Part shown: piece by piece, positions 45,434 to 53,967 of the stretch
How positions within the stretch are numbered: the first letter of the stretch is position 1
Layout: every line of letters starts with the position of its first letter
From: Bradyrhizobium daqingense
GTDB lineage: Bacteria; Pseudomonadota; Alphaproteobacteria; Rhizobiales; Xanthobacteraceae
NCBI RefSeq assembly: GCF_021044685.1
Contig: NZ_CP088014.1
Coordinates: 7,240,001 to 7,304,000 of the forward strand
Reading direction: 5' to 3'
DNA: 64,000 nt
Position numbers and translations under genes: made by a program
The notes under the pieces: model-generated
Database searches by the model: none
What the model saw: the letters and a program-made list of their open reading frames with translations, nothing else
Told to the model about the DNA's origin: nothing

Positions 45434-46186
45434 ATGCTGAACGAAAGCGAGATTCCACCCAGTTTTCTGCAATACGCAGCTGACATACTCGCCGACACTA
45501 ATGGCGGACTAAGCGGAGCCGTGATCGTTAGGGAAACGGCTGCCTATGGAGTCGAGTACGATGTGCCGCTGCCGCACCCAACTTATCCCTTCCAAGCCTC
45601 CAACAAGCGCACAGCTTTGTACGAAAACCTACGAGCTTTTTCTGGTCCCCAGCAATATCGAATCCTTCGCGAGCTTTGCGATCATCGATCATTCGGCCTA
45701 ACCCGCTCGGCGAAGCGCACGGAGCTTAAACAGAGACTGGCAACGCGGTATGGGCACCTGGCGAAGCATCCGAGTTCGGAAGTCAATGAGACGCTCATTG
45801 AAGAAACTCGTCACTGGCTGCAAGAATACCCCGAAGCCCTGTCGCTTTATAATCAGGCCTTCACCAAACTGGAAACGGGTTCCTTCCACCGAAATCTGCT
45901 CGATGACTTGCGGCTGTCGCTAGAGAAGCTTCTACGGGGTATCTTTGGAAATGAAAAGTCGCTCGAAAACCAGATCAACAGTCTCGGCACATATATCAAA
46001 TCGAAAGGCGGTTCGCCCGAACTCGCGAACATGTTTGTAAAGCTGGCCGACTATTATGCGAAGTTTCAGAACACATACGTTAAGCACGACGATCAGGTGA
46101 ATGAAGCTGAGGTTGAATTCATCTTCGAGATTACAAGCTCGTTCATGAAGCACCTCGTTCGTTTGCAATCGATATCCGCCAACTAA
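45434..46186 (+). CDS. hypothetical protein, possible abortive-infection type
   Basis: 250 aa, mostly helical, lower GC than the flanks. The N-terminal part has RNxxLYENLRAF-like KRTALYENLRAFSGPQQYRI. The C-terminal half (NLLDDLRLSLEKLLRGIFGN, NTYVKHDDQVNEAEVEFIFE) resembles C-terminal helical domains of some AbiJ-like proteins, but the HEPN Rx4-6H motif is not present. First gene after the tRNA; next gene starts 20 bp later, probably one operon. Start at ATG 45434; GTG 45428 possible. Function not established. Confidence 0.65.
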   Translation: MLNESEIPPSFLQYAADILADTNGGLSGAVIVRETAAYGVEYDVPLPHPTYPFQASNKRTALYENLRAFSGPQQYRILRELCDHRSFGLTRSAKRTELKQRLATRYGHLAKHPSSEVNETLIEETRHWLQEYPEALSLYNQAFTKLETGSFHRNLLDDLRLSLEKLLRGIFGNEKSLENQINSLGTYIKSKGGSPELANMFVKLADYYAKFQNTYVKHDDQVNEAEVEFIFEITSSFMKHLVRLQSISAN

Positions 46187-46205
46187 CACCCGACCACGTG
46201 CGCCG

Positions 46206-46709
46206 ATGACTCAAGCAATGGAATGGCTCAAAGCAAGAGCCCCGGGCTTTAACCAGCTTTCAAAGGATGAACGAAACGCTATTGCGGATTTCTCGCTGCT
46301 TTGGGCCTTTTTTGAGAGCCGCATTCTAAACAAAAGCGGCAGCGGTGCAGCCATCTGCGCCGCCGTTGATTCCTGGGACGCGGCTGGCATCCTTGTGCCC
46401 AATCTGGTCAACGAGGAGCTCGCCTATTTTAAGCAACGATATTGTCCAGATGGCCGTTTCACACATCACTTTGATGGCCTCCATCTGCGGCCGCGTGATC
46501 GCGTTCCGATGGTGCGCGGCGTGCTTAGCGGGGCTGAGATCTCTCCCCGTCAGTGCCTCGCAACGGCGCTTATCATTGTTTTTCGTTACCGCAACAATCT
46601 GTTTCATGGCGTAAAGTGGGAATACGCACTCGCAGACCAGTTGCGCAATTTCACAAACGCTAATCGTATTCTGATGAAAGTTCTTGATCGATACGCAAAT
46701 CTTCCGTGA
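46206..46709 (+). CDS. HEPN-like domain protein
   Basis: 167 aa helical protein with VFRYRNNLFHGVKW: R129-N-N-L-F-H134 is the Rx4H motif with the polar N after R that defines HEPN ribonucleases. Family knowledge: HEPN domains cleave RNA in toxin-antitoxin and anti-phage systems. It follows the previous gene by 20 bp. The partner could be its antitoxin or a sensor. No other domain recognised. Confidence 0.7.
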   Translation: MTQAMEWLKARAPGFNQLSKDERNAIADFSLLWAFFESRILNKSGSGAAICAAVDSWDAAGILVPNLVNEELAYFKQRYCPDGRFTHHFDGLHLRPRDRVPMVRGVLSGAEISPRQCLATALIIVFRYRNNLFHGVKWEYALADQLRNFTNANRILMKVLDRYANLP

Positions 46710-46758
46710 AATCCGCAGTTTTCGCACGGTGACAACCCTCTTCCCGCAAGCACCACAT

Positions 46759-48120
46759 CTACTTTTTCAAGTCGTCAGTCTTTGACGCTGTTGGTGTTTT
46801 GGCGACGTAATCGAGGCAAGCTATTAAGGCATATCTCGCGAGTTGCTCCGCGACCACTCGGGTGTTGGTCCAGTCATATCCGATCTTCTCATTCGTACCA
46901 TGAATCGTCCGGCTGCGCCCTTCGCTGTAAATGGTGTCGAGAACGGACTGGAAGGTTGGACCTTCAGCGCTGATGCGATCGGTTCGCTTGATGCCGAGCC
47001 TTGCCTCAAGCATCGTTAGGATGCCCTTTGCCTTGGTGCCCTTCCCCAAAGCGTCGAGAGATGCGGCAAATCCAACTGTCGCCATGAGGTCGCCAGTCTC
47101 CCGGCACCCCTTTTCAAACCAAATGAGCGCCTGCAACAAGGCCTCCAGAATCTCTCGCCGCGCGGTACTCCTGCCGGAATCCACCAGGTTGGATAGCACT
47201 TCGCCGCACGCCACATAAATATCCTTGAGGCGAACCAGCTCCGCCTGCCAATCACTTGACTCTATGAACGGTCCGAAGGGACGACGGCTCAAGCGCGATC
47301 CAGACAGTATAATTTTCCCGGGAATGAACTGGAGCGCGGTTTGATTGTGAATGGGACCATCATAGTTCAGATTGAATCCGCGCAGCGTCTCCGACGGCGT
47401 CTCGAAGGCCAGAGCTGAGCACGCGAGCGCGAGCCGCGCTGCGGTCAACGCGGTCTCAAGACCTGCTTCGGCTGCAAATGCAGAAGAGAGCTTAACGGTG
47501 CAGACATAGTCACACGGTCCAATTGCCTGGAGTATGTTATCCTCACGCAGCTTCTCGCGCTCACTTTTTCGCGGGCCGACACGGGCACTTGTCCATATGC
47601 GCTTCATCCGCCGCTGGGTTACCGACGTAATGCCGCCCTCGGCTGTTTTGCGATCAAGCCAGACCTGGCGCGGCTCAAGCATCACCGGCCCGAAAGAGAA
47701 TGGCGCAACGTCTCCCTTGGAGAACAGTGTTGTTCCGAAGGCGTACTCACGCGCGGCCAGATTGGCAACGATAGCGTTGAGTGCATAATCAAGCTTCGTA
47801 AGCAAGGCAGGTGCCTCTCCGGCCGGGTCTGACAGCGGCGTGCTGGCGACCAGCGGCCCTACGGCCCCGCGAACCCAGTTTCGCCATTCGCTCTCCTTGG
47901 CGTTCCGTGCCAGAGCCGGACGCGCCGTTTTGAGCTCATATGCGAGTTTCGTGATGAGATCATCGACCTCCTTTGTGATCTGAATCGTTCCGCCGGTCCC
48001 AGCAGGAATTAGTCGCGGGAGCTTGAAATGGTCGTCCTTGATCAGCGCCGAAGGTGACATGCCTTGCGCTTTTGCCAGCGCGGCAAGTATCTTCTCGATA
48101 ATTTTTGAGGCTTTGCTCAT
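46759..48120 (-). CDS. ApeA/HEPN-like hypothetical protein
   Basis: 453 aa. The C-terminal ~120 residues are helical with SEGRSRTIHGTNEKIGYDW, where R402-x4-H407 (also R404) matches the RSRxxHG motif of ApeA-type HEPN domains. The N-terminal ~330 residues contain an extended region of unknown fold (AREYAFGTTLFSKGDVAPFS). Similar two-part proteins occur in defence islands. It is convergent with the HEPN operon to its left. Function inferred only from the motif and setting. Confidence 0.65.
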   Translation of the reverse strand: MSKASKIIEKILAALAKAQGMSPSALIKDDHFKLPRLIPAGTGGTIQITKEVDDLITKLAYELKTARPALARNAKESEWRNWVRGAVGPLVASTPLSDPAGEAPALLTKLDYALNAIVANLAAREYAFGTTLFSKGDVAPFSFGPVMLEPRQVWLDRKTAEGGITSVTQRRMKRIWTSARVGPRKSEREKLREDNILQAIGPCDYVCTVKLSSAFAAEAGLETALTAARLALACSALAFETPSETLRGFNLNYDGPIHNQTALQFIPGKIILSGSRLSRRPFGPFIESSDWQAELVRLKDIYVACGEVLSNLVDSGRSTARREILEALLQALIWFEKGCRETGDLMATVGFAASLDALGKGTKAKGILTMLEARLGIKRTDRISAEGPTFQSVLDTIYSEGRSRTIHGTNEKIGYDWTNTRVVAEQLARYALIACLDYVAKTPTASKTDDLKK

Positions 48121-48479
48121 GAATGACAGCAGCGAAGCACAAATGCAGAATTTAAACGGTTTTATTCAGAGCCGCAGACCGGAAATGTCAACTCTCAATT
48201 CCGGCGAGATTCTTTTCGAAGGCATTATTGGATGCCCGCTTCCAAAGGCCGGAGCCGGTACTCGTCAGGAGAGAGCTGCCTGATGCTTCGAGCGGGAGTT
48301 CCGGCGTTCAGCCACCTCGGGATTCCGAAGAGCCACCGGCATACGGTCGTGATAAGGTGCCACCAACTCGACCGGTTCGTCGGTCAGTATGGCAAAAGGC
48401 GCAACTTCACACCTTTGACTACCGCATGCGCGGAACGATTCGGCGGCGGCAAGGATTCGTGCCGCAGGAGCGATCTCGC
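48121..48479. other. intergenic gap in island, no intact gene
   Basis: About 360 bp between the ApeA-like start and the pseudogene at 48480. Short open frames on both strands have no start signals or recognisable sequence. It may contain the promoter of the leftward gene and debris of older insertions. Confidence 0.4.
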
Positions 48480-48734
48480 ATGCTGAAGAACGACGCCGGC
48501 GATCTGCACCCTGCGCGGATGAGCCGTCCACGTGCGTCAGGAGGCCGGCGCCATCGACGAAGCGAGGAGCATGGCTGGGCAAGTGCTCGGGCCTACCTGA
48601 ACGCTAGGAAACGTGCGTCGATCTTGCGGCAGCATCCACCGGACGGCGTTTTCGCGGATCGGGCATCGCGGAGAACGACGATGCCCCTCGATTCGATCGG
48701 TGATATCCGCCCTGAGTGCGCTGACCAGGCTTTA
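48480..48734 (+). pseudogene. decayed copy of the 89-aa gene at 54242
   Basis: The stretch from GCCGGCGATCTGCACCCTGC to the TAG at 48732 aligns along its whole length with the intact gene at 54242-54511. Shared blocks include CAGGAGGCCGGCGCCATC, GGAGCATGGCTGGGC-type and TCGATTCGATCGG-type segments, and the upstream ribosome-binding region also matches. Several indels destroy the frame. It proves an old duplication linking this island with the 54 kb region. Confidence 0.7.
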
Positions 48735-48812
48735 GAGGGGAAGTTTACACTTGACCCGACACGCTAAAGAATCTGACGCTATGGACGGTGCTTCGGGCGG
48801 AAGCGCCTGTGG

Positions 48813-49505
48813 TTACTTCCCAGATGAGGAGGACCGGGGAAGAGTGCTTGCCATAGTTGGTTGATCTCCGAGAACCAGCCTGCGTGGTGGAGCAGGTTTA
48901 TCTGGCAATGACGGCCTGTATTGCTCGCCATCGTCCCAAATGATCAGCCCGCCAGTAGGCAGAGCCACGCGCCACATGAAGAGCCGAAAACCGAAGTTCG
49001 TGAGTTGATCGATATCGTTTGCGATATTGCGCAGCTCGGAGATGTCTAGGCTGATGAAATTGTTTTGGTCAGGGCTTTTCTTCGAGGCTTTAGCCAGCGT
49101 GAGGTGGGAAAGGTCCGCCTCTTTGGGCCATGCATTGTGAGCTTTCGAGTGCATAAGGATGTTTCGGTTTTCGGTGGCGATGCCGTACCCGGAAATGAAA
49201 TGCTCAAATAGCTCGCCGAATGCTAGTGGTTCTGTCTCGGCGGCCTTTAGTGCAACCTCCATCCGTTCAGCGTTGTTGAGCTTGGAGAATACTAATTTGC
49301 CAACCTCGAACTTATGCATGTTCAAGAAGAACAGGCGGTAGAACTGGCCCTCCAACTCATTGTAGTTTGCAGCTATGACGCCCATGGCATGCATATGGTG
49401 AAACAGGCGCGGATTGTACTTCCAATCCCAGCACCAGGGCGCGACGTTTTTGAAGAGTTTCGCTAGCAGCCCTCCAGTATAATTGTCGTCAGTGGCTTCT
49501 GTCAT
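48813..49505 (-). CDS. hypothetical protein with HEPN-type Rx4H motif
   Basis: 230 aa, largely helical. GYGIATENRNILMHSKAHN contains R114-N-I-L-M-H119, again an R-N-x3-H (Rx4H) motif. Start at ATG 49505 with AGGTG upstream. No family recognised by name. The C-terminal 40 residues are proline/serine-rich and probably disordered. Third protein of the island with this motif; a ribonuclease role is inference. Confidence 0.6.
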   Translation of the reverse strand: MTEATDDNYTGGLLAKLFKNVAPWCWDWKYNPRLFHHMHAMGVIAANYNELEGQFYRLFFLNMHKFEVGKLVFSKLNNAERMEVALKAAETEPLAFGELFEHFISGYGIATENRNILMHSKAHNAWPKEADLSHLTLAKASKKSPDQNNFISLDISELRNIANDIDQLTNFGFRLFMWRVALPTGGLIIWDDGEQYRPSLPDKPAPPRRLVLGDQPTMASTLPRSSSSGK

Positions 49506-49596
49506 GGCTGATGCACCTAAAGAATATTCGGAGAAGCGAAGCTGCGCTAGGCTCAAATGGTAGCGAACCGCGGAAGGAAAACCCCAAGGTGAAGAA

Positions 49597-49616
49597 GCCC
49601 GCCCGACAAGGCGGGC
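49597..49616 (-). terminator. hairpin, possible terminator of the Cas2/VapD-like gene
   Basis: GCCCGCC-CGACAA-GGCGGGC: 7-bp perfect stem, followed on the minus strand by TTCTTC. It lies 87 bp after the stop of the gene at 49703. Confidence 0.5.
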
Positions 49617-49702
49617 CCTGGAGGTTCAAAGAAACAAAACAGCCGGCACCTTGAACTATTGCGCGTTGTCGGCCGTTAGCTACGCAGGCGGGTCGAAGTG
49701 CA

Positions 49703-50005
49703 TCATAGCTCTATCAAATAGGGCATGAGGTTAAAGATATCCCGGTCTCGTATTTTCCCTCGAATGCGAGCGGAGAGTTTTTCCGTATCAGAAACGAGAT
49801 ACAAGTCTTTCGTGGCGTTGAAACGGGAATCGACATAGATGCGCGAACAAAATGAGTCGATAGATTCTGCCGTGCGAACGATTACGAACGAGGTTGTGTC
49901 TCCCCACCAATCGCCCGTCTTTTTTACTTGCTCCATGAAACTGGAGTAACGTGATTGGTAGTCGGTGTCGTATTCGAGATCAAAGCTTACTGCGAAGACG
50001 GCCAT
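49703..50005 (-). CDS. small protein, Cas2/VapD-like fold suspected
   Basis: 100 aa: MAVFAVSFDLEYDTDYQSRY, middle strand-helix FVIVRTAESIDSFCSRIY, then KDLYLVSDTEKLSARIRGKI. The pattern (strand with Asp after SFD, helix, strand, LYLVSD strand, helix) resembles small ferredoxin-fold proteins of the Cas2/VapD/SinR-like group, some of which are RNases in toxin-antitoxin pairs. GAGAGGGG precedes ATG 50005. No cas genes or CRISPR repeats are present. The fold is inference from the pattern. Confidence 0.55.
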   Translation of the reverse strand: MAVFAVSFDLEYDTDYQSRYSSFMEQVKKTGDWWGDTTSFVIVRTAESIDSFCSRIYVDSRFNATKDLYLVSDTEKLSARIRGKIRDRDIFNLMPYLIEL

Positions 50006-50323
50006 TCTGGCCCCTCTCTGATGTGGGGCCACTATTGACTGCTGACGAATCCGGACTCATTGTCCGGCTGTTGGTATCGCCAATGCCCGCTAGCAGCCCC
50101 TAGCTGCGTTATGCGGGTTCGAGAGGGAGCCCCGGCAAGGGCCCCTCTCGAATCATGGTTCGAGTATAGCCTGATTCCCGTAGTGGTAGTCCGCGTTCCG
50201 GCTTTGTGCGGGTTTTGCACAACTTGCGCGTTCGCTTTCGGCCGAATTGCTTCTTCAATTTCGGTGACAGCGCACTGAAATTGCAGGGCGCGTTGCTGCT
50301 CCGCAACGTTGACCGTCTGAAGC
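50006..50323. other. right edge of island, large hairpin
   Basis: About 320 bp with no gene. TTCGAGAGGG (50118-50127) and CCCTCTCGAA (50143-50152) form perfect 10-bp arms, with GCCC/GGGC inside. The GGTTCGAG at its left edge is reminiscent of a tRNA T-arm, but no full tRNA or clear attachment-site repeat was found. Confidence 0.45.
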
Positions 50324-50829
50324 CTAAACCTTCCGATAAGTCACATGCGCCGTCGCAAATGAAATACCCGTACGCCCGGCGCTTCCGCGCACGATGCAGG
50401 CGCGATCGTCGATCGCGTAGAATAGGATGTTGGGGTTGGCATCGGCCGCCGACCAGTCATCGAAGTTCAGCCTGAACGACTTGCCATCGCCCTCGGGCGT
50501 GTCGTGTGTGTAGGTCTAATGGAAGGCGCAACCGGCCTGCTCGCCGGTGGCGTCGCCTTCCAGGCGATTTTCATGGCCGGTGTATTGGCCTTTGCCCAGC
50601 TTGTGAATCGTCCAGCGCAGCGTGTCGCTGTGGCCGTCATCGAAGGTGTGGGTTTCGGTCAGGACGACCGTGTTGGTGTCCGCGTCCAATTCGCCATGCG
50701 CCGTGATCGACGCGCGTTTCAGGAGCCCGCCGACGAGGCTTTCGACCACCGCCCATCCTTCCAGGCGGCCGATAAAAACTGCTCCGGGAGAAACCTGGGC
50801 GCGGTGCCGGCGAACGCATCTATGGCCAT
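50324..50829 (-). pseudogene. DUF3833-family protein, broken copy
   Basis: Aligns with the intact gene at 52983-53459 over its length. Two lesions: one base is missing in the FLPEQF-FIGRLEG segment near 50778, and a tryptophan codon is now TAG (50516-50518, after GCAFH where the intact copy has W). It also carries about 11 extra codons (WSAADANPNI) before LFYAIDDRACIV. Upstream DNA is homologous too, so a ~600-bp segment was duplicated. Confidence 0.8.
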
Positions 50830-50941
50830 GGCTTTCCTTTCGAAACCGACGACGACATAAGCCGCCTCTCGGCACCTGATTCCCCGGGAGGAAACCTGTC
50901 GGCTATTGCGGCAGCAAGCCGGTCCGAGATTTGTGCGTCGG

Positions 50942-51880
50942 TCAGGCGCCTTCGCCCGCCGATTTGACGCCATCGATCACGAGCCGGCGCAGCCAGACCG
51001 CGCCGGGATCGTCGTGACTTCGTTCGTGCCAGAGCAGGCGATAGCCGTAGGGCGTCACCTGCGCCGGCGGTTTCAGCATCACGAGGCCGAGTCGCGGCGC
51101 AAGCTGCCGGGCCGCCCGCGAGGGCATCGTCACCAGGTAATCCGACGCTGCCGTGATCACCGCGGCCGTTGCGAAATATGGCACACGCAACGCGACGTGC
51201 CGCTTGTAGCCGCGCTCGGCCAAGGCCGTATCGATCGGTCCGCCCTGCCCGCCGAAAATGCTGACCACGATGTGCGGCCAGGTCGTGAACAGCTTGATCG
51301 GCAGCACGTCCTTCGCCCCCCGCAGCTCCTTCAGCAAAGGATGCCCTTGCCGGATCAGCGTCACGAAACTTTCGCGGAACAGCTCGCGCGCCCGAAACGA
51401 GCCGGATACCGGGTTATCGGCATACAGCACGAAATCGACCTGACCGTCAGCGAGCATGCGAAACACGTCACGTGAGAAGCTGACGATTTCGATCGCCGCA
51501 CCGGGTGCCTCGCGCGCGAAGCGGGCGGCGACATTGGGCAGGATGGCGAGCGCTCCATAATCGGTCGTCGCGATACGGAAGATGCGATCGGTGGCGGAAG
51601 GATAGAACTTCGGCTTGTGAAGAAATGTCTCGACGCCGCCGAGCAGGGTCGCCAGCGGCTCGCGCATCGCCTCGGCGCGGAGCGTCGGCATCATGCCGCT
51701 TGCCGCCTTCACCATCAACCGGTCGCCGAACAGGCGCCGCAGCTTTGCCAGCGCGCGGCTGATCGCCGGCTGGCTGCTGCCGAGGCGCTCAGCGGCGCGC
51801 GTGACACTGCCGGTCTCGAGCAGCGCATGCAATACCACCAGCAGATTGAGGTCGACTTTCGCCAAATCCATCGTGCGCAT
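50942..51880 (-). CDS. LysR-family transcriptional regulator
   Basis: 312 aa with the LysR winged HTH (GSVTRAAERLGSSQPAISRA) at residues ~20-45 and a complete effector domain of the NodD/NahR-like subtype (DLAKVDLNLLVVLHALLETG). Start at ATG 51880; 51871 is the alternative. Divergent from a metallo-beta-lactamase-fold gene with an AAAT-N11-ATTT box between, so it likely controls that gene. Confidence 0.92.
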   Translation of the reverse strand: MRTMDLAKVDLNLLVVLHALLETGSVTRAAERLGSSQPAISRALAKLRRLFGDRLMVKAASGMMPTLRAEAMREPLATLLGGVETFLHKPKFYPSATDRIFRIATTDYGALAILPNVAARFAREAPGAAIEIVSFSRDVFRMLADGQVDFVLYADNPVSGSFRARELFRESFVTLIRQGHPLLKELRGAKDVLPIKLFTTWPHIVVSIFGGQGGPIDTALAERGYKRHVALRVPYFATAAVITAASDYLVTMPSRAARQLAPRLGLVMLKPPAQVTPYGYRLLWHERSHDDPGAVWLRRLVIDGVKSAGEGA

Positions 51881-51885
51881 AACGT

Positions 51886-51904
51886 AAATTCTATCATGAT
51901 ATTT
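51886..51904. promoter_or_regulatory. LysR-type T-N11-A box
   Basis: AAAT (51886-51889) and ATTT (51901-51904) flank 11 nt containing TATCATGATA-like symmetry. It sits in the 84-bp divergent interval between the LysR gene and the MBL gene. Confidence 0.5.
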
Positions 51905-51964
51905 GTGGATGACGCCAGGTTGACATACGTTGCCTTCCATCGCCGCTACGCCGGAGACGCCGTT

Positions 51965-52949
51965 ATGCCATCACATCTAAACATCACGCGCCGCCTCCTG
52001 CTCGCCGGCAGCGCGGCCGGAGCGATGACGCCGCTGCTGGGCATGCCGGCAGCGATCGCGCAAACGCAGGCGCCTAAGACCAATTCCGGCCACTACAGCT
52101 TTCGGGTCGGCGATATCAAGGCGACCGTCGTCAGCGACGGCACGCTGAGCGGCAATCCGCGCATCTACGCCTCTACCGCGCAGGCGGAGGAACTCGGCAG
52201 GACGTTGAGCGATGCGTTCTTGCCGACCGATACTTTCAGGCTCAACCTGAACACGCTTCTGCTGGAAATCGGTCAGGCGAATCCTGATCGAGGCAGGTGC
52301 AGCGCAAACACTCGGCCCCGATGGCGGACATCTGTTCCGCAATCTTGCGGCGATCGGCGTGCAGCCCGAACACGTCGACGCCATCGTGATCACCCATACC
52401 CATCCCGATCACGTCGGCAATCTCAGCCGCGCCGACGGATCGAGCGCTTTTCCAAAGGCGACCGTCTATATTCCCGAAGACGATTTTGCGTTCTTCATCC
52501 GCAATGAGCCGGACCTGTCGCGGCTGCCTATGCCGGAAGACTTCCGCCGCGCCTTCATCGCGAATATCAAGCGCAGCGTGGCACCGGTCGCCAAGTCTGC
52601 CGTGCTGTACCGGCCGGGCAGCGAATTGTTGCCGGGCATCACGACGATCGCCGCCGGTGGCCACACGCCGGGCATGTCGGCGATCCTGGTGCATTCCGGC
52701 GCGCAAGCATTGCTGATCACGTCCGACGCCGCCTATAGCCCCCTGCTCAACATCGACAATGCCTGGCGGCCCGGTCCTGATCTCGATCCTGACTCCGCCT
52801 TGCAGTCGCGCAGGCGCCTGTTCGACCGCGCCGCGACGGACCGCATCCCGGTGCTTGGGTTCCATTTTCCGTTCCCGGGCATCGGCAACATCAGAAAAAC
52901 GGACAACGGCTATCGCTGGGTGACGGCGAGCTGGCGGTTCGACGGCTGA
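51965..52949 (+). pseudogene. Tat-exported MBL-fold hydrolase, frameshifted
   Basis: Begins with a twin-arginine signal (LNITRRLLLAGSAAGAMTPL). After ~100 codons one extra base near 52280 shifts the frame; the rest continues with RILIEAGAAQ-like sequence, HTHPDHVGNLSRADG (HxHxDH zinc motif), GGHTPGMSAILVHSG and a complete C-terminus. Family knowledge: metallo-beta-lactamase hydrolases, many of them lactonases or quorum quenchers. As read, no full product is made; sequence error is possible. Confidence 0.75.
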
Positions 52950-52982
52950 GCTGGTCACGCCCTGAGGTCGTGCCGCCCAACC

Positions 52983-53459
52983 CTAAACCTTCCGATACGT
53001 CACATGCCCCGTCGCGAACGGGATGCCCGCACGCCCGGCACTTCCGCGAACGATGCACGCGCGATCGTCGATCGCGTAGAACAAATCATCGAAGTTCAGC
53101 TTGAACGACTTGCCATCGCCCTGGGGCGTGTCGCGCGTGTATTTCCAATGGAAGGCGCAACCGGCCTGCTCGCCGGTGGCTTCGCCTTCCAGGCGGTTTT
53201 CGTGGCCGGTGTATCGGCCGTCGCCCAGCTTGTGAATCGTCCAGCGCAGCGTGTCGCTGTGGCCGTCATCGAAGGTGTAGGTTTCGGTCAAGACGACGGT
53301 GTCGGTGTCCGCATCCAGCTCGCCATGAGCGGTAATCGACGCGCGCTTCAGGACCCCGCCGACAAGGCTTTCGACCACCGCCCATCCTTCCAGGCGGCCG
53401 ACGAAGAACTGCTCGGGGAGAAACACCGGCGTGGTGCCGGCGAACGCATCAATGGCCAT
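52983..53459 (-). CDS. DUF3833-family protein
   Basis: 158 aa: FFVGRLEGWAVVESLVGGVL, ETYTFDDGHSDTLRWTIHKL, YTGHENRLEGEATGEQAGCA and FDDLFYAIDDRACIVRGSAG match the DUF3833 plan (F-G-x-GWG, Y-DDG, W-x-h, Y-TG, G-A-G-x-G, DD-h-Y-LIDD). Function unknown; the beta-rich fold may bind a lipid-like ligand. It is the only intact of three copies within 4 kb. Confidence 0.85.
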   Translation of the reverse strand: MAIDAFAGTTPVFLPEQFFVGRLEGWAVVESLVGGVLKRASITAHGELDADTDTVVLTETYTFDDGHSDTLRWTIHKLGDGRYTGHENRLEGEATGEQAGCAFHWKYTRDTPQGDGKSFKLNFDDLFYAIDDRACIVRGSAGRAGIPFATGHVTYRKV

Positions 53460-53608
53460 GGCGAGTCCTCAGAGACCGATGACGACATAAGTCGCCCCTC
53501 AACACTGGGTTCCTCGGGACAAAACTGCTGGCTCCGCGGAGGCCTGCAGCACCGCCATTCCGTCGCGGCCGGATTTCCAGTGCGGCCCGCGCGGCTCGCT
53601 CCGCGCTT

Positions 53609-53893
53609 CTATTGCTTTTTGGTGGTGGCTTGCTCCAAGGCCTTCTTGCGGCGTGCGCGGAGGGAGGCCCGCCTTTTCATTCGCCTGGTCTGGTGTGCCG
53701 GGCCCGTTGCCGAAGGTTTCGACGCATCTGCCGGCGGTGTTGCGGGCGTGCTCGGCGTCGCCGCGGTTTGAGCTTCAGCCTGCGACGCCGTGAGACATGC
53801 AGACGACGCAAAAAGTCCAAACACAGCCGCGGATCCAAGAAAGCCGAGTGCGTTTCGGCGACAGACCTGTTTCAGCTCGGAACGCTCGCCCAT
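53609..53893 (-). CDS. small exported basic protein
   Basis: 94 aa starting MGERSELKQVCRRNALGFLG with a signal peptide to about residue 38 (FGLFASSACLTASQAEAQ), then a proline/threonine/alanine linker and a very basic tail (RRMKRRASLRARRKKALEQA). No domain recognised. Start at ATG 53893 because the signal peptide begins there. Confidence 0.6.
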   Translation of the reverse strand: MGERSELKQVCRRNALGFLGSAAVFGLFASSACLTASQAEAQTAATPSTPATPPADASKPSATGPAHQTRRMKRRASLRARRKKALEQATTKKQ

Positions 53894-53967
53894 TTCATGC
53901 TCCAATATGCCGTCTCCAGGGGAATGCACCGAAACCCGGGAGCAAGCTCTTGATATGGATCAACCGA

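Noticed and set aside
48228..48767. 179-aa rightward frame in the island
   Set aside because: It runs out of frame through the decayed copy of the 89-aa gene and has no start signal or domain.
45237..50152. Attachment-site duplication of the tRNA 3' end
   Set aside because: No second copy of the tRNA 3' end (GTTCGAGTCCTGCCGGGCCC) was found in the window; GGTTCGAG at 50116 is too short to count.
44800..50400. Possible CRISPR array or cas genes in the island
   Set aside because: No regularly spaced direct repeats were seen; the only hint is the Cas2/VapD-like small protein, which can exist alone.
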